NCBI RefSeq assembly: GCF_019090165.1
Contig: NZ_JAHRIB010000210.1
Location: 1-64,000, forward strand
Direction: 5' to 3'
Source of the DNA: Streptomyces sp. BV286
Lineage (GTDB): Bacteria; Actinomycetota; Actinomycetes; Streptomycetales; Streptomycetaceae
DNA length: 64,000 nt
This document shows, one piece after another, positions 51,056 through 59,549 of the stretch (position 1 is its first letter; the number at the start of each line of letters is the position of its first letter). The notes under the pieces were generated by a model, which saw only the letters and a list, made by a program, of their open reading frames with translations, had not been told where the DNA came from and searched no databases. The position numbers and the translations under genes were made by a program.

Positions 51056-51874
51056 TCAGTGCACGAGGTGCCGCGGCAGCAGCCGGTCCAGTACGTCGTC
51101 GGTGTACAGGCCGACGACGGGAACCAGCCCCGAGGAGGCCGGCTGCTCCCGCACCGCGTCGAGCGCCTGCGCGCGCAACCGCTCCAGCAGTTCCCCGACG
51201 TCCCGTGCGGGCACGGCCCCGGTGCGCATCAGATGACCGAGGTTGCCCTCCCGCTCGCCGTTGCGGTCGTAGTCCGTCAGGTCGTCGGCGATCGTGATGA
51301 TCGTGCCGAACGCCTCGGCGAACCGCCGCGCGGGGTCGACGGACTTCTCCTCCCGACCGCAGATCGCGGAGAGGGAGCCGTAGCAGCCGAGGAAGGTGGC
51401 GCCGTAGGTGCTGGCGTTGGCGCACCACTCGTCGAGGTTCTCCGCGCGGTGGCTCTTGGTGCGTATCTGGCCGGTGCAGACCTTGGTGAAGTCGTGCTCA
51501 AGTACGTCGGTCACGGCGCGTGCGTCCGCGGCGAGCGCGCACATCTCGTGCAGCGCCGTCAGGTGCAGGTGCAGGCACAGACAGGCGAGTTCGACGCGGT
51601 CGAGCCCGGTGTCGTCGTCCATGAGGTCGTCGAGCAGTTTCATGGCCACGATGTCCATGGCCAGCGCCCGGGCCACCGCGGTGCGCCGCCCCGGTTCGGT
51701 GACCCACTCGGTGAGGAAGTGCGGCACCCTCAGGTACAGGCGCAACGCCGCGGTATGGGCCACGAGTTCGGGGGAGCCGCCGTTGCGGGCGACGAAGCCG
51801 GTGACGTGGTCGCGGTTCGCCGACTCGGTGACCAGCATGGACGTGGTGTAGGCCTCGGGCAGTACCGCGGTCAC
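51056..51874 (-). CDS. moeN5: Prenyltransferase extending the lipid (MoeN5-like)
   Basis: A 272-residue all-helical trans-prenyltransferase-fold protein. The two Asp-rich magnesium sites are MKLLDDLMDDDTGLD (about residue 80) and IITIADDLTDYDRNGE (about residue 200). MoeN5 joins geranyl diphosphate to the farnesyl chain already on the glycolipid, producing the branched C25 moenocinol tail by an unusual rearrangement. GTG 51874 overlaps the moeO5 stop (GTGA), so both are made together. Confidence 0.88.
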   Translation of the reverse strand: MTAVLPEAYTTSMLVTESANRDHVTGFVARNGGSPELVAHTAALRLYLRVPHFLTEWVTEPGRRTAVARALAMDIVAMKLLDDLMDDDTGLDRVELACLCLHLHLTALHEMCALAADARAVTDVLEHDFTKVCTGQIRTKSHRAENLDEWCANASTYGATFLGCYGSLSAICGREEKSVDPARRFAEAFGTIITIADDLTDYDRNGEREGNLGHLMRTGAVPARDVGELLERLRAQALDAVREQPASSGLVPVVGLYTDDVLDRLLPRHLVH

Positions 51875-52686
51875 GGCCGGTCCGCCGTGATCTCGGCGAG
51901 CGTCGACCGCCAGTCGACGTGTTCCAGCGCCCCGGCGAAGCCCACGTAGTCGGCGCCCGCCTCCAGGTACGCGCTGACGTGCTCCCGTCGGCGGACGTTG
52001 CCGCTGACGAAGAGGATCTGGTCGGGATGGAGCTGCCGCCTGAAGTGGCTCACCACGTCGACGGGGACCTGGGCGTAGCGGGAGTACAGGTACACCATGT
52101 GGAAGCCGAAACTGCGGGTGACCGCTATGTACCGGTCGATCTGTTCGGAGCCCGTGGTGGCCACCGGGACCGTGCCGAGCAGGTCCCCCGTCTTGTGGTC
52201 CTCGCCGAAGGTGAGGGCGACGGTGAGCAGGAGTTCGGGCCAGTCCTCGCGGTCGACCCGGCCGGGCAGGTTGACCAGGGTCTCCAGGTAGCTCTTCCAC
52301 ACGTAGTAGTCGTCGCGTGAGCCGAGCAGCGCGGGCAGGATGACGGCGTCGGCGCCGCGGGCCAGCGGAAAGCCGAAACCTTTCCGCGGCGGGAAGTGCA
52401 GCAGCACCGGCAGTGAGCTGACCTCTTTGATCGCCGCCACGTACGGGTCCATGCGGGACTCGAACGACTCGTAGTCGGTGCTGGCGAGGATGAGGGCGGG
52501 ACAGCCGAGGTCGTCGAGGATCTTCGCCTTCTCCACGGCCTCGGCCTGCGACACCTTGAACGGGTCGATGATGTGGACGGGCCCCCGCTCGTGGTCCCGC
52601 AGCCGCCCGAGGACAGCTCCTGGTCCCAACAGGGGTGGTACGGCCGGGACTTCCGTGCGCTGGACCAACTGCGGTGACGTGTTCAC
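51871..52686 (-). CDS. moeO5: 3-Phosphoglycerate farnesyltransferase (MoeO5-like)
   Basis: A 271-residue TIM-barrel enzyme of the PcrB/GGGP synthase family. Typical elements: RGPVHIIDPFKVSQAEA, LILASTDYESFESRMDPYV, GADAVILPALLGS and the phosphate loop LFVSGNVRRREHVSAYLEAGADYVGFAGALE. MoeO5 couples farnesyl diphosphate to 3-phosphoglycerate, the first committed step of the pathway. GTG 52686 follows GAGGGGGAACGCTG. The 43-bp gap to the cyclase-like gene upstream suggests cotranscription. Confidence 0.9.
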   Translation of the reverse strand: MNTSPQLVQRTEVPAVPPLLGPGAVLGRLRDHERGPVHIIDPFKVSQAEAVEKAKILDDLGCPALILASTDYESFESRMDPYVAAIKEVSSLPVLLHFPPRKGFGFPLARGADAVILPALLGSRDDYYVWKSYLETLVNLPGRVDREDWPELLLTVALTFGEDHKTGDLLGTVPVATTGSEQIDRYIAVTRSFGFHMVYLYSRYAQVPVDVVSHFRRQLHPDQILFVSGNVRRREHVSAYLEAGADYVGFAGALEHVDWRSTLAEITADRP

Positions 52687-52729
52687 CAGCGTTCCCCCTC
52701 GTTGTCCGGTCGTGGCGCGCTGCGCGCCG

Positions 52730-53815
52730 TCATGCGCGGTCCGCGCGGCTCGGCGCGGCCGTCGCCGAGGACACCGCCGCGGTGCTCGTCCTGGCCAGCG
52801 CGGCCACGACGGACGCGGTGGTGTAGAGCGCTTTCGTGTCCAGGACGACGGAGCCCAGCGCGGCCTTGCCGCGCCGTCCGCGTTCCCAGTGCTCACGTGC
52901 GTCGGGGTCGAACTCCATGGGACCGGGCACCCGGCACCATGCGGACGGCCGCCAACTGCCGTCCTTGTCCTGGGAGTCGGTGAGGTAGGAGACCGCCCGG
53001 CGGACGACATCTCGGCCCTCGGGCAGTTCGCCGGCCAGCACGGCACGCAGGGCGAAGGCGGTGGCGAACGCGGAGCCCTCCGGTTCCAGCTCGGTACACA
53101 CGGCACCGTCCGCACCGATCCTGGCGGCGGCCCAGCGGGCGGCCTCCCGCGCCTCGGGACGGTCCCCGTCCGGGCGGCCCGCGGTGAGCGCCTCGGCCGC
53201 CAGCGCAGTGGGGTATTCGCGATCCGGCCACCAGTAGGCGGGCCACGATCCGTCGGGCCGCTGGATCTCCCGGAGTCTGGTCAACAGCCGTTCGTGCACG
53301 GGCAGTCGGAGCAGGCCGGCGGCGGCCGAGGTGACGCACACGTGACTGGCGTACCAGGCGTCCCAACGGGGCGCCACCCGGTCCAGGAAGGGCGCGGCGA
53401 ACTGCGGCAGATAACTGGAGATGCCACCGTCCTCCTGAAGGTGCGCCGTGACGAAGCGGTATCCCTCGTCCGCACGGAGGTCGTCCTCGGCTCCCAGCGC
53501 CTCGGCCAGTCGCAGTACCCAGGAAGTGATGTCGGCGTCACCGGGAACCTGGGGGCAGTAGCCCCAGCCGTCGGACGGGCCCCGGGCCTCTTTCAGCAGC
53601 TCCCAGGCGGACACCGCCGCCAATCGCCCGGGGCCCTCGGGCAATTCCGCGAGCGAGGCACCGACAAAGGCAGTGGCCCAGAACTGGCCTGGGCCACGGA
53701 CTTCGTAGTCGTTCCACCACCCGTCCGCATCACGTGCGGTCCGGAGGAATTCCGTTGCCCTCGAAAGGGCTTCTTCGGCTGATTCGCCGAGGGGTAATCG
53801 CTGTGCACCGTTCAC
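52730..53815 (-). CDS. Squalene cyclase-fold (alpha-alpha barrel) protein in the cluster
   Basis: A 361-residue protein of prenyltransferase/squalene-oxidase repeats. QW-type motifs are visible: AREADGWW-like DADGWWNDY, QRPDGSWPAYWW and SQDKDGSWRPS. Where class II cyclases carry DxDD it has GDADITSWVLRLAEA, so the last Asp is Ile-Thr and protonation-initiated cyclisation is doubtful. At about 360 residues it equals one barrel, half of squalene-hopene cyclase. GTG 53815 follows AAAGGAGAGATTC. Codon 7 is TTA (53795-53797), a bldA mark. It heads the leftward operon with moeO5 and moeN5, so a role on the prenyl chain is likely; I know of no such member in the classical set. Confidence 0.75.
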   Translation of the reverse strand: MNGAQRLPLGESAEEALSRATEFLRTARDADGWWNDYEVRGPGQFWATAFVGASLAELPEGPGRLAAVSAWELLKEARGPSDGWGYCPQVPGDADITSWVLRLAEALGAEDDLRADEGYRFVTAHLQEDGGISSYLPQFAAPFLDRVAPRWDAWYASHVCVTSAAAGLLRLPVHERLLTRLREIQRPDGSWPAYWWPDREYPTALAAEALTAGRPDGDRPEAREAARWAAARIGADGAVCTELEPEGSAFATAFALRAVLAGELPEGRDVVRRAVSYLTDSQDKDGSWRPSAWCRVPGPMEFDPDAREHWERGRRGKAALGSVVLDTKALYTTASVVAALARTSTAAVSSATAAPSRADRA

Positions 53816-53968
53816 GAATCTCTCCTTTCTGGGGAGAGGCGACGAGCCGGGCCACCGTACCGATGCTTGGACACCGCACCGGCAGGACGATTCCCCAACC
53901 CTACACGCGTTCGTATCGGCGAGACAGAGTCACTTTCCCCCGGCTCGCCACACGGACTCGCAACGGAT

Positions 53969-54649
53969 TCACACGAATTGCATGTGGGTACGCCGACGCA
54001 ATCGCACCGACATGACGCCGCCGCTCGCCAGGACCAGCAGCACGGTCACCACGACGGCATGCGTCGCGCCCGAGACGAGGGAACCGCTGCCGGCGCCGTC
54101 GACGGCGTACGTGATGATCTCCCGGGTCGACCAGAAGGGCAGCACCTTGGAGACGTCCTTGGCCGGGTCGATCACCATCTGGGCGCCGATGACGGAGATC
54201 AGCAGGAGGGTGCCCTCCAGGTCCCGGGGCACGGCGAGGCCGAGCAGCAGCCCGAGCGGGACCGCCACCAGGGAGGTCAGCGCCAGTTCCAGGGCCACCG
54301 CCTGCGGGTTCGCCACGTCCTGGTCCACGATCACGACCGCGGCGTACAGCGCGGAGATCAGCAGCCCGGCGGTGAGGAGGGCGAGCATGCGGCCCAGATA
54401 CAGATGCCGGGGCCGGAAGCCGGACAGGGTGAGCCGGGGCTCGATCTCCCGGCCGCCGACGGCCGAGAAGAGGGCAGCGGTGCTCACCGCGAACCCCACG
54501 CCAAGGCTGGCGAACCGGATGGCCTGGCCGGGCTGGTCGTGCCGGCCGAGGTAGAACACCAGCGGCACGAGGAGGAGCAGACCCAGCACGCCACGCCGGC
54601 GCAGCAGTTCACGCAGTGTCATCTCGGCCATGCGCAGGGTCCGGTTCAT
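53969..54649 (-). CDS. moeX5: ABC-2-type permease (MoeX5-like)
   Basis: A 226-residue membrane protein with about six TM helices (residues 18-36, 47-68, 88-112, 125-150, 160-178, 190-212) and the ABC-2 permease layout. The start ATG 54649 overlaps the ATPase stop (ATGA), so the two form one transporter. It likely exports the antibiotic or precursors and matches the moeX5/moeP5 pair in position between moeO5 and moeGT5. Confidence 0.82.
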   Translation of the reverse strand: MNRTLRMAEMTLRELLRRRGVLGLLLLVPLVFYLGRHDQPGQAIRFASLGVGFAVSTAALFSAVGGREIEPRLTLSGFRPRHLYLGRMLALLTAGLLISALYAAVVIVDQDVANPQAVALELALTSLVAVPLGLLLGLAVPRDLEGTLLLISVIGAQMVIDPAKDVSKVLPFWSTREIITYAVDGAGSGSLVSGATHAVVVTVLLVLASGGVMSVRLRRRTHMQFV

Positions 54650-55320
54650 CGGCCCGCCTCCTGCGTCCTGGGGCTGAGGTCCAGCACGTGGTCGACCTGG
54701 TCGAGCTGGTTGAGCATGTGGGTCACGACGACGATCGCCTTGCCCTGGTCGCGCCAGCCCCAGACGTTCTGCCAGAAGTCCACGTAGGACCCCCGGTCGA
54801 AGCCCTGGTAGGGCTCGTCGAGCAGCAGGACGTCCGGATCGCCGAGGGCGGAGAGGACGACGTTCAGCTTCTGCCGGGTACCGCCCGACAGGTCCTTGGC
54901 CAGGGTGCCGCGGGCGACCGACCAGTCGAGCTTGGAGGCGAGTTCGCGCCCCCGGCGGTCGGCGTCCCGGCCGGCCATGCCCCGGCCCGTGCCGAACAGC
55001 GTGAAGTGCTCGCGCGGCGTGAGGAAGCCCATGACGCCGGCGTTCTGCGGGCAGTAGCCGAGGCGCCCGGAGATGGTCACCCGGCCCTCGTCCGGGGCCA
55101 GGAGCCCGGCGCAGATCTTGAGCATGCTGGACTTGCCGGCTCCGTTGCTGCCCACGATCGCCGCGACCTCGCCCGCGCGCACGACGAGGTCGACGCCGTC
55201 CAGGACGCGGCGGCGGCCGTAGCTCTTCACGATCCCGTGCGCGTGCAGCAGGACGTCACGCCCGGACGACGGCCCGGACGTCCCGCCCACCTGCTGTTCC
55301 GCACGTGCGGAATACCTCAT
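54646..55320 (-). CDS. moeP5: ABC transporter ATP-binding protein (MoeP5-like)
   Basis: A 224-residue ATPase: IVGSNGAGKSSMLKICAGLL (Walker A), RLGYCPQNAGVM (Q-loop), LAKDLSGGTRQKLNVVLSAL (signature), DVLLLDEPYQGFD (Walker B) and VVVTHML (His switch). All catalytic motifs are intact. The ATG at 55320 is preceded by AAGGTG. It pairs with the ABC-2 permease immediately downstream to form a drug exporter distinct from the type IV pair at 37-40.5 kb. Confidence 0.9.
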   Translation of the reverse strand: MRYSARAEQQVGGTSGPSSGRDVLLHAHGIVKSYGRRRVLDGVDLVVRAGEVAAIVGSNGAGKSSMLKICAGLLAPDEGRVTISGRLGYCPQNAGVMGFLTPREHFTLFGTGRGMAGRDADRRGRELASKLDWSVARGTLAKDLSGGTRQKLNVVLSALGDPDVLLLDEPYQGFDRGSYVDFWQNVWGWRDQGKAIVVVTHMLNQLDQVDHVLDLSPRTQEAGR

Positions 55321-55792
55321 GTGTGACACCTTCTTCCTTCCGCCGCCCGCGACGAATGGCGCGGAATGCTGTGCGGTCAGCCTGCCACAGAGCAGCGAGC
55401 GGGCCGCACACACCGCCGACACACAGGGTGGAGTGAAAAGAATCGGCCGACCGTTTTCGGCCGTTCCCGGGATGCCGTCCGAGGGTAACTCCGCGCAACG
55501 CCAGTGGAATTCGGCCAGGCAACCATCCGATTCCCGCGCGTCTGCCCGATGATTCACCGAACCGGTGCAACCGGAACGCAGGCATTTCGGCCATCGACCC
55601 GAAACAGGACGACCGTCTTGTGATCACTTCAAGGCGCCGGTTAGAGTACGCCCCGTCGAAATCAGCACACTTCGCACATTGCGCGGCGCGCACATCGACC
55701 GCGCACATCGACAGTGAATTCCCCTTCGTCCCCGGATATCCGACGAAGGGCCGGAACGGGTGGTGCACGGGTCGGCCGGCGAAGGGACGCGG
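55321..55792. promoter_or_regulatory. Divergent non-coding region, transporter / late glycosyltransferases
   Basis: About 470 bp between moeP5 (leftward) and the GT5-like gene (rightward). It is relatively AT-rich around 55560-55680 for this DNA (gtgatcacttcaaggcgccggttagag). No gene recognised. It should hold two divergent promoters. Confidence 0.45.
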
Positions 55793-56947
55793 ATGCTCGG
55801 GGGCACCGGAAGCGGGCGCACGTGGTGGCAACGCGCCGTGGCCCGCGGCTTCGATCCTCTGCCCCCATCAGACACTCCGGTGACCCTGGTCAGGTCGGGA
55901 GAGGTCCAGCAGGACCCGGCGGACCCGGAGACCGGACTGCCCTCCGGTGGACTCGGGGTGCTGCTGCCCACGTACGTGGCGCGCTGCGACCTGACGGCCC
56001 ATGAGACCGCTCTCCGTCATCTTCTCGACGCTCTCGCCGACGTACGCGAGAACCGTCCCGAACTGCCGCTGACGATCTGGCTCGGTATGCAGTACGGCCC
56101 CGGTGAGCAGGCGGAGGCCGTCGACCGGCTGCGCAGGCTGACCAGGGCCTCCGCCGTACCCGTCGTCGGATTCGCACTGCCGGGCCGGGGGAAACTCCGG
56201 ACGGTCAACACGGCGCTCGGGCTGTCCCGGCGGCTCGGCCACACCGGCTGGCTGTGGACCGACGACGACGTCGAGTTCGCCCCCGGCTGTCTCGCCCGGC
56301 TCGTCGACCGCTTCCACGAACGCGGTTGCGCCGGCGCGGTCGGCGCCCACCTCGTGGCCCTGCCCCGCACGTCGGCCGCGTCGCGGACGATGGACCGTAT
56401 TTCCGGCGTCACCGTGCCACCGGGTTCGTACCCCGCGGCGGCCTGCATGCTCGTCGCGGGCGACGTCGTCGCCGACGGCATCCCGGCCCGCCGGCTCGCC
56501 GACGACGGCTATGTGCTCTTCGAACTCCTCGACCCCGACGCGGCCGACCCCCTGCACGACCTCGAAGTACTGCCGGACGCCCGGGGCAGCTTCTACCGGG
56601 TCACCCGGACCCACGACACGCTGAGCCGGCTGCGCCGCTCCCTCTACAGCCATGTGACCTGCACAGCCGACTATCCGTGGGCGACCGCGCGGACGTACCT
56701 CACCGGCACCCTGTTCCACGGCCTGTGGCCGCTCGCCGCCTGGGACGGCAGCGGCGGCCCGGTACGAGGGCTGAAGCGCTGGACCGTCAAGGCCGTACAC
56801 CTGACCTGGTTCTGCTCGGTCGCCGCGGGCCTCGCCGTACGCGGCGCGGCGGGCCGCCCGCTGCGGCACGTGCCGTGGGGCGACGACGGAGACTTCATGA
56901 GCCCGGCCGCCGAGGGGCGGCCCGCGGCGGCACACACCGGACGCTGA
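55793..56947 (+). CDS. moeGT5: GT2-family glycosyltransferase (MoeGT5-like)
   Basis: A 384-residue GT-A glycosyltransferase paralogous to the GT at 48183: LLPTYVARCDLTAHE, LGMQYGPGEQAEAVDRLRR, GWLWTDDDVEFAPGCLARL (DDD metal site) and HGLWPLAAWDGSGGPVRGL near the C-terminus. GT5 adds the third sugar of the chain (chinovosamine or GlcNAc). I chose ATG 55793 because GAAGGGACGCGG precedes it; a GTG at 55760 would add 11 residues. It starts the last operon of the cluster. Confidence 0.82.
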   Translation: MLGGTGSGRTWWQRAVARGFDPLPPSDTPVTLVRSGEVQQDPADPETGLPSGGLGVLLPTYVARCDLTAHETALRHLLDALADVRENRPELPLTIWLGMQYGPGEQAEAVDRLRRLTRASAVPVVGFALPGRGKLRTVNTALGLSRRLGHTGWLWTDDDVEFAPGCLARLVDRFHERGCAGAVGAHLVALPRTSAASRTMDRISGVTVPPGSYPAAACMLVAGDVVADGIPARRLADDGYVLFELLDPDAADPLHDLEVLPDARGSFYRVTRTHDTLSRLRRSLYSHVTCTADYPWATARTYLTGTLFHGLWPLAAWDGSGGPVRGLKRWTVKAVHLTWFCSVAAGLAVRGAAGRPLRHVPWGDDGDFMSPAAEGRPAAAHTGR

Positions 56948-57031
56948 CACGGGACGGCCGCCCGGCGCGGCGGCCGTCCGCACGCCGACACAGGCGGCTG
57001 CCCGCTGCGGCGGCCCCGGAAGGGAGACGCC

Positions 57032-57850
57032 GTGCGGACATCGGCACACAAGGAGGCGGCGGTCACCGTCGTCCTGCCCCACTACGACTGCGCGGACTAT
57101 CTGGGCGTGGCGGCGGCCTCGGTCCTCGCCCAGGACCGCACCGACCTCCGTCTGGTCGTGGTCGACGACTGCTCCCCCGACGAGACCTGGACGGCCGCGC
57201 TGCGTCCGTACGCCGACGACCCGCGTCTGACCGTGCTGCGTACCTCCGAGAACGTCGGCCATCTGCGCATCAAGAACAAGGTTCTTGAGCGCGTGGACAC
57301 CCCGTACGTCGCCTTCCAGGACGCCGACGACATCAGTCTGCCGGGCCGGCTGCGCCATCAACTCACCCTGCTGGAAAGGGACAAGGCCGACCTGGTGGGC
57401 TGCGCCTACGAGTACATCGACGCCGCGGGCGACAGCACGGGCCGCCGCCGGATGCCCCGCAACGGCAACCTGTGGATGCGCCTGGGCCGTTCGACGGTGG
57501 TGCTGCACCCCTCGTCGGTCGTACGCCGCGACGTGCTGGAGCGGCTGGGCGGCTTCGACGGCACGGTCCGGCTGGGCGCGGACACCGACTTCCACCTCCG
57601 GGCGGCCCGGCTGTACCGGCTGCGCAGTGTGCGCCACGTCCTGTACCGCTACCGCATCTGGCCCCAGTCGCTGACCCAGGCGCCCGAGACGGGCTTCGGG
57701 TCTGCGGAACGCCGCTCCTACACACGGGCCATGAACGACCAGGAACGCCGCCGCCGCGAGGCGACGACCCGCGAGGAGCTGCTGCCCCTGCTGGTCGCGC
57801 CGCCCAACGACATCGACTTCACGCTGGACCCGGTCGCGGTGGGCGGGTGA
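57032..57850 (+). CDS. moeGT2: GT2-family glycosyltransferase (MoeGT2-like)
   Basis: A 272-residue compact GT-A enzyme: TVVLPHYDCADYLGVAAASVLAQ, LVVVDDCSPDET, VAFQDADDISLPGRL (DxD) and GGFDGTVRLGADTDFHLRA. Its short size matches the branching glucosyltransferase of the moenomycin cluster. GTG 57032 follows GGAAGGGAGACGCC. Its stop is three bases before the next gene. The exact sugar added cannot be read from sequence. Confidence 0.78.
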   Translation: MRTSAHKEAAVTVVLPHYDCADYLGVAAASVLAQDRTDLRLVVVDDCSPDETWTAALRPYADDPRLTVLRTSENVGHLRIKNKVLERVDTPYVAFQDADDISLPGRLRHQLTLLERDKADLVGCAYEYIDAAGDSTGRRRMPRNGNLWMRLGRSTVVLHPSSVVRRDVLERLGGFDGTVRLGADTDFHLRAARLYRLRSVRHVLYRYRIWPQSLTQAPETGFGSAERRSYTRAMNDQERRRREATTREELLPLLVAPPNDIDFTLDPVAVGG

Positions 57851-57853
57851 CGG

Positions 57854-59314
57854 GTGACCGACATGGAAGCGCCCCTGCCCGAAATCGCCGTGGTCGTCGC
57901 GGCGCCCGAGGGCAAGTGGGAACCCGCGGTGCACAGCCTGCTACGTCAGTCCCCCCTGCCGCCCGCAGCGATCACGGTGGTCACCCCGGACGACCCGCCG
58001 CCGGACCCACAACTGCACTTCATACGCTGCGCGTCCGAAACCGCCGCCGAGCGGTGTGTCGAGGCCGCGCGCGCCGCCCGGACTCCCTACGTCGCCTTCC
58101 TCCACGGTCGCGACGAGGCCCTCCCGGACTGGCTGCACCACCTGGCCCGGGCGGCCCAGGACGATGCGGGCCTCGTCCAGTGCGGCACGCTCCGGCTGCG
58201 GGCCGACGCACTGGTCGAGGGCATCACCCTGGCGCCCCATCTCGACGGTGCCGCGTACGCCGTACGACGCGATCTGCTGCACACGAGAGATCACCGGGCA
58301 GCGTGGGTCATGGTGCCGCGACTGCTGGTGCGGCGCCGTACCGACGACACCGCCGCCACAGCGTCCGCCGCCCTGGCCGTGGGGACCGGCCTCGTTCGGG
58401 ACACCCGCCTCGCCCCCTCCACCCACGCACCCTCCACGGACGTCTCCGTGCACAGAGGGGCCCCCGACCTCGTCTCCGTCGTGATCCCCGTCCGCGACGG
58501 CGCGCTCACGCTCCCGGCACAGCTGCGTGCGCTCGCGACCCAGACCTACACCGCCCCGTGGGAGGTCCTCGTCGTCGACAACGGCTCGACCGACTCGACG
58601 CGCGAGGTGGCGGAGAAGGCTCGCCCCGACCTGCCCGGCCTGAGGATCGTCGACGCCCACGAGCGCCCCGGCGAGAGCTACGCCCGCAACCGCGGAATCG
58701 CCTCCGCCCACGGTGACTTCATCGCCTTCTGCGACGCGGACGACGTCGCCGACCCCGGCTGGCTCGCCGCGCTGGCCGCGGCCGCCCCGGACGTTGACCT
58801 CATGGGCGGCAGCCTGGACAGCAGCGTGCTGAGCCCTATGTACGCCGACGAGCAGCCGGCGCCGATGACCGAGCAGACGGACTTCCTGCCCTTCGCGCGA
58901 GGCGCCAACTGCGCCGCCTGGACAGAGGTGTTGACGACGATCGGCGGCTGGGACGAGAGCTTCCGGGGCGGCGGCGAGGACATGGACCTGTCCTGGCGGG
59001 CCCACCTGTGCGGCTACCGGGTCGGCTATGTGCACGACGCCCGCATGCACTACCGGCTGCGCGCGGAACTCTCCGGCCTGGCCCGGCAGAAGTGGAACTA
59101 CGGCAGGTCCGGCGCCCGACTGTACGCCGCCTACCGTCACGCCGGTTTCGAGCGCCGCGACAACCGGACGGTCCTCATGAACTGGTCCTGGCTGCTCCTG
59201 CACACCTCCGACCTCGCCCGCTCCCCGAGTCTGCGCCGCCGCTGGATCCGCTACGGCGCCCGGCTCTCCGGCTTCCTGGCCGGCAGCACGGAACAGGGCG
59301 TCAGATACCTCTGA
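57854..59314 (+). CDS. moeGT3: Two-domain GT2-family glycosyltransferase (MoeGT3-like)
   Basis: A 486-residue protein. Residues ~10-190 resemble a GT-A domain without a usable metal motif (FLHGRDEALPDWL), while residues ~200-450 are a complete GT2 domain: LVSVVIPVRDGALTLPAQLRAL, VLVVDNGSTDSTREV, ARNRGIASAHGDFIAFCDADDVADPGW (DxD) and FRGGGEDMDLSWRAHLCGY. In moenomycin, GT3 adds the terminal uronic acid unit. GTG 57854 is chosen; ATG 57863 is an alternative. The degenerate first domain may serve acceptor binding. Confidence 0.78.
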   Translation: MTDMEAPLPEIAVVVAAPEGKWEPAVHSLLRQSPLPPAAITVVTPDDPPPDPQLHFIRCASETAAERCVEAARAARTPYVAFLHGRDEALPDWLHHLARAAQDDAGLVQCGTLRLRADALVEGITLAPHLDGAAYAVRRDLLHTRDHRAAWVMVPRLLVRRRTDDTAATASAALAVGTGLVRDTRLAPSTHAPSTDVSVHRGAPDLVSVVIPVRDGALTLPAQLRALATQTYTAPWEVLVVDNGSTDSTREVAEKARPDLPGLRIVDAHERPGESYARNRGIASAHGDFIAFCDADDVADPGWLAALAAAAPDVDLMGGSLDSSVLSPMYADEQPAPMTEQTDFLPFARGANCAAWTEVLTTIGGWDESFRGGGEDMDLSWRAHLCGYRVGYVHDARMHYRLRAELSGLARQKWNYGRSGARLYAAYRHAGFERRDNRTVLMNWSWLLLHTSDLARSPSLRRRWIRYGARLSGFLAGSTEQGVRYL

Positions 59315-59549
59315 CGCCCCGCACCCCACCGTCCTCCCCGCCCGACCACGGCTGCTGCGACTGCACCTGGGGCGCGATCAGCTCGAGGTGCTCCCGATTG
59401 GCGAGGTCGAGGATCTGGAGGCAAATGCGCCCGCCCGGCCGGTCGGAGGCACGACGACGCGCCGGGTCCGGGCCCGCGGGCACGGACCCGGCCGGCATCG
59501 GTCACCGGATCGGGTGAGCTCAGGTCCGGTCAGGTCAGGTCAGGTCAGG
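59315..59549. other. Non-coding interval at the right edge of the cluster
   Basis: About 230 bp between the convergent GT3-like gene and the ABM gene. It contains the left end of the GGTCA repeat and two copies of GGTCACCGGATCG (59498-59510 and 59553-59565) bracketing it. No terminator hairpin was confidently placed. Confidence 0.45.
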
